Below, in pieces: positions 62,245-64,000 of a DNA stretch of 64,000 nt. Position numbers and translations under genes: made by a program. How positions within the stretch are numbered: position 1 is the first letter of the stretch; each line of letters starts with the position of its first letter. Source of the DNA: Mesorhizobium sp. Pch-S (GTDB lineage: Bacteria; Pseudomonadota; Alphaproteobacteria; Rhizobiales; Rhizobiaceae). Where the stretch lies: positions 3,371,501 through 3,435,500 of the forward strand of contig NZ_CP029562.1 of NCBI RefSeq assembly GCF_004136315.1, given 5' to 3'. Under the pieces are notes generated by a model that searched no databases, was not told where the DNA came from, and saw only the letters and a program-made list of their open reading frames with translations.

Positions 62245-62373
62245 ATGGCCGAAGCGCCACCAATCTTCCCATTGCAAATGCATCTGCCGGATCGGCACAT
62301 CTGCCACGGCTGGATTATGCAGGCGCGCAATTTGATGATGAAGCCGCTGCGTGAGCTTTGGCCCGTGGACTAG
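62245..62373 (+). CDS. 42-residue protein preceding phosphoribosyltransferase
   Basis: MAEAPPIFPLQMHLPDRHIC at the start, ending NLMMKPLRELWPVD. AGGAGA lies upstream of the ATG, and the stop is four bases before the next start, so the two genes are coupled. The MKxLRxLWP ending is like that of the DUF2267 neighbour (MKKALRQLWPHL), a curious similarity. Function unknown. Confidence 0.6.
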   Translation: MAEAPPIFPLQMHLPDRHICHGWIMQARNLMMKPLRELWPVD

Positions 62374-62377
62374 ACCG

Positions 62378-63025
62378 ATGTTCCAGAATCGACAGGAGGC
62401 GGGGCGGAAACTTGCGGAGGAGCTTGTCAAATTCAAGCTCGTCGATCCGGTCGTATTGGCGCTTCCGCGAGGTGGTGTTCCGGTTGCCGCCGAGATCGCC
62501 GATGCGCTGAAGGCGCCCCTTGACCTCGTCCTCGTATGTAAAGTCGGCGCTCCCGGCAATCCGGAGCTGGCCGTTGCCGCGATCGTCGACGGCACCCCGC
62601 CGGACGTGGTTCTTAACCGCGAAATTGTTGAGGCGTATGGCCTCGATGACGCTGCACTGCGGGGTCTTGTCAGTCACGAGCGGCCGGAATTGGAGCGGCG
62701 TCGGGTCGCCTACCTGCGAGACCGCAAGCCATTTTCCGTCGCTGGCAAGACGATCATCCTGGCCGATGATGGCGCGGCAACTGGGACCACCATGAAAGTC
62801 GCAATCCGCGCCATGAAGCGTCGGTCGCCGCGCGAGATCATTGTCGCTCTCCCTGTTGCCTCGGCGGATGCGGTGGCGCAGCTGTTAGACGAGGCCAATC
62901 GGATCCTTTGCCTCCATACGCCCACCCGCTTCCTTGCCCTAGGTTATCACTATCGCGATTTTCCCCAGCTGACGGACGAAGAGGTCGTGCAAACCCTCCA
63001 GCGCCACGGACCAAAGGTCTCATGA
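62378..63025 (+). CDS. phosphoribosyltransferase family protein
   Basis: 215 residues of the type I PRT fold: VDPVVLALPRGGVPVAAEIA, then AGKTIILADDGAATGTTMKV, the PRPP-binding loop. Not a recognised nucleotide-salvage enzyme; the same free-standing type occurs in the mycobacterial dormancy gene set. Likely co-transcribed with the 42-residue protein. Confidence 0.88.
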   Translation: MFQNRQEAGRKLAEELVKFKLVDPVVLALPRGGVPVAAEIADALKAPLDLVLVCKVGAPGNPELAVAAIVDGTPPDVVLNREIVEAYGLDDAALRGLVSHERPELERRRVAYLRDRKPFSVAGKTIILADDGAATGTTMKVAIRAMKRRSPREIIVALPVASADAVAQLLDEANRILCLHTPTRFLALGYHYRDFPQLTDEEVVQTLQRHGPKVS

Positions 63026-63171
63026 CCGGCCGCGTACCGCCGCAGCCTTGCGGGTGATCCGCTTTATTTTGGACCGGCGCAGGGCTATCCTCGTCGGCGG
63101 GCAAACGGCTGTAAGCGCGAATTATCCTTGAAGGTCGTCATACAGCCATGGCCGCAACGGCAGAGGGGTTT

Positions 63172-64000
63172 ATGCCAGCCAGAGATATAGGTGGCGTTCA
63201 GGGGCGCTTTCTCCAGGCTGTTTTTTCCAGCCGTTTCGAAGGAACCGCAGGCTACGTCCTTGCAGCGGGCGCGGTGAGTATTGTGTTTGCCTGCCGACTG
63301 GCGCTGGCAAGCACATTGGGCAATGTCGCGGTCTTCGTCATATTCACGCCTGCCATCCTCATTTCCGCAGTTGCCGGGGGCATAGGTCCGGGACTCTTTG
63401 CGGGCACCTTGTCACTCCTTGGCGCCTATGCCCTTTCCGATGCCAATAGCTCCTCCTTTTGGTTGCAGATGCCGATTTTCGCGGCAGTTGGACTGGCGAT
63501 CGCCTGGATGGGGGAGATGCTTCATCATGCTCGTCGCGCGCTCGACAGGACGGAAGAGGCGTTGAAGGCACGTGAAGCCCATCTGCGCTCGATTTTGGAC
63601 ACAGTCCCGGATGCAACCGTCGTGATTGACGAGCACGCCCGGATCTCGTCTTTCAGCGCTGCTGCGGTGAGGCAGTTCGGCTACCTGGAAGCCGAAATTC
63701 TCGGCCAAAATGTCAACATCCTGATGCCGGAACCCTACCATCGCGAACATGATGGTTACATCGAGCGCTACATTTCCACGGGTGAGAAGCGGATTATCGG
63801 CATAGACCGGGTGGTGGTCGGTCGCAGAAAGGACGGTTCGACCTTCCCGATGACGCTTTCCGTGGGCGAGATGCGATCAGCAGCCGGACGGTTCTTTACC
63901 GGATTCATACGTGACTTGACCGAACGCGAGGAATCTGAGGCGCGACTGCAGGAAGTGCAAAGCGAACTCGCCCGGCTCGCCCGCCTTAATGAACTTGGAG
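63172..64000 (+). CDS. fixL: oxygen-sensing histidine kinase FixL, partial
   Basis: 276 residues seen before the window ends. Four membrane helices in residues 25-115, then the haem PAS domain (about 135-250): [16 protein letters not shown] with the axial ligand His193 and [18 protein letters not shown] with Arg213, which correspond to His200 and Arg220 of Bradyrhizobium FixL. The kinase core lies beyond the edge. ATG 63172 has GAGGGG upstream; an in-frame ATG at 63148 is possible. Partner of the FixJ-like regulator at 39343. Confidence 0.9.
   Translation, partial: MPARDIGGVQGRFLQAVFSSRFEGTAGYVLAAGAVSIVFACRLALASTLGNVAVFVIFTPAILISAVAGGIGPGLFAGTLSLLGAYALSDANSSSFWLQMPIFAAVGLAIAWMGEMLHHARRALDRTEEALKAREAHLRSILDTVPDATVVIDEHARISSFSAAAVRQFGYLEAEILGQNVNILMPEPYHREHDGYIERYISTGEKRIIGIDRVVVGRRKDGSTFPMTLSVGEMRSAAGRFFTGFIRDLTEREESEARLQEVQSELARLARLNELG

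Noticed and set aside
1..64000. CRISPR arrays, tRNA or rRNA genes, insertion sequences, prophage
   Set aside because: No regularly spaced repeats, no cloverleaf genes, no transposase or integrase reading frames were found on reading the window.

Overview
The window is GC-rich and reads as the chromosome or a large replicon of an alphaproteobacterium of the order Hyphomicrobiales, most likely a Mesorhizobium-like member of the Phyllobacteriaceae. The clues are GGAAC-N16-CGTT promoters of the EcfG general stress response type, a FixL/FixJ/FixK oxygen circuit, an HWE-family histidine kinase, DUF982 and DUF1236 genes, and a LigD/Ku pair. No rRNA, tRNA, CRISPR array, insertion sequence or prophage was seen.

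Left part (1-30,300): a stress and repair region. It holds a short-chain dehydrogenase, topoisomerase IB, a cation diffusion facilitator with a frameshift, two PRC-barrel proteins, a PPOX-type stress protein, LigD and Ku (non-homologous end joining), DNA polymerase IV, an NmrA-like protein, a lipocalin, a YqjD-like protein and many very small membrane or exported proteins. At least nine promoters match GGAAC-N16-NGTT, so much of the region is probably one general stress regulon. Embedded in it are a polar amino acid ABC transporter without an ATPase next to a CapA-like gene (11.1-14.7 kb), XRE and LysR regulators, and a tightly overlapping signalling operon (23.2-29.2 kb): hybrid kinase, CheR, CheB and an HWE kinase.

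Right part (30,300-64,000): an oxygen-limitation region. Twelve exact TTGA-N6-TCAA palindromes (FNR/FixK boxes) lie in gene-upstream positions across 30 kb. They front acetate kinase and phosphoketolase, several universal stress proteins, BON and PPOX proteins, a Mg-type P-ATPase, an alcohol dehydrogenase, a phosphotransferase/P-loop protein, and the complete arginine deiminase operon arcDABC. The regulators are in the same stretch: a FixJ-like response regulator, a FixK-like Crp/Fnr protein, and at the right edge a haem-PAS FixL whose kinase domain is cut off by the window end.

Together the right part looks like a survival programme for low oxygen. Three routes to ATP without respiration (phosphoketolase-acetate kinase, arginine deiminase, and an ADP-forming acyl-CoA synthetase) are combined with universal stress proteins, ion pumps and redox proteins. 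The content resembles the mycobacterial DosR dormancy regulon but is controlled by Fix-type regulators. Several genes are damaged: a CDF transporter and a universal stress protein each lack one base, a DUF302 gene has an internal deletion, a DUF982 gene has an amber codon, and one reading frame fuses a membrane protein to the tail of an FAD oxidoreductase.
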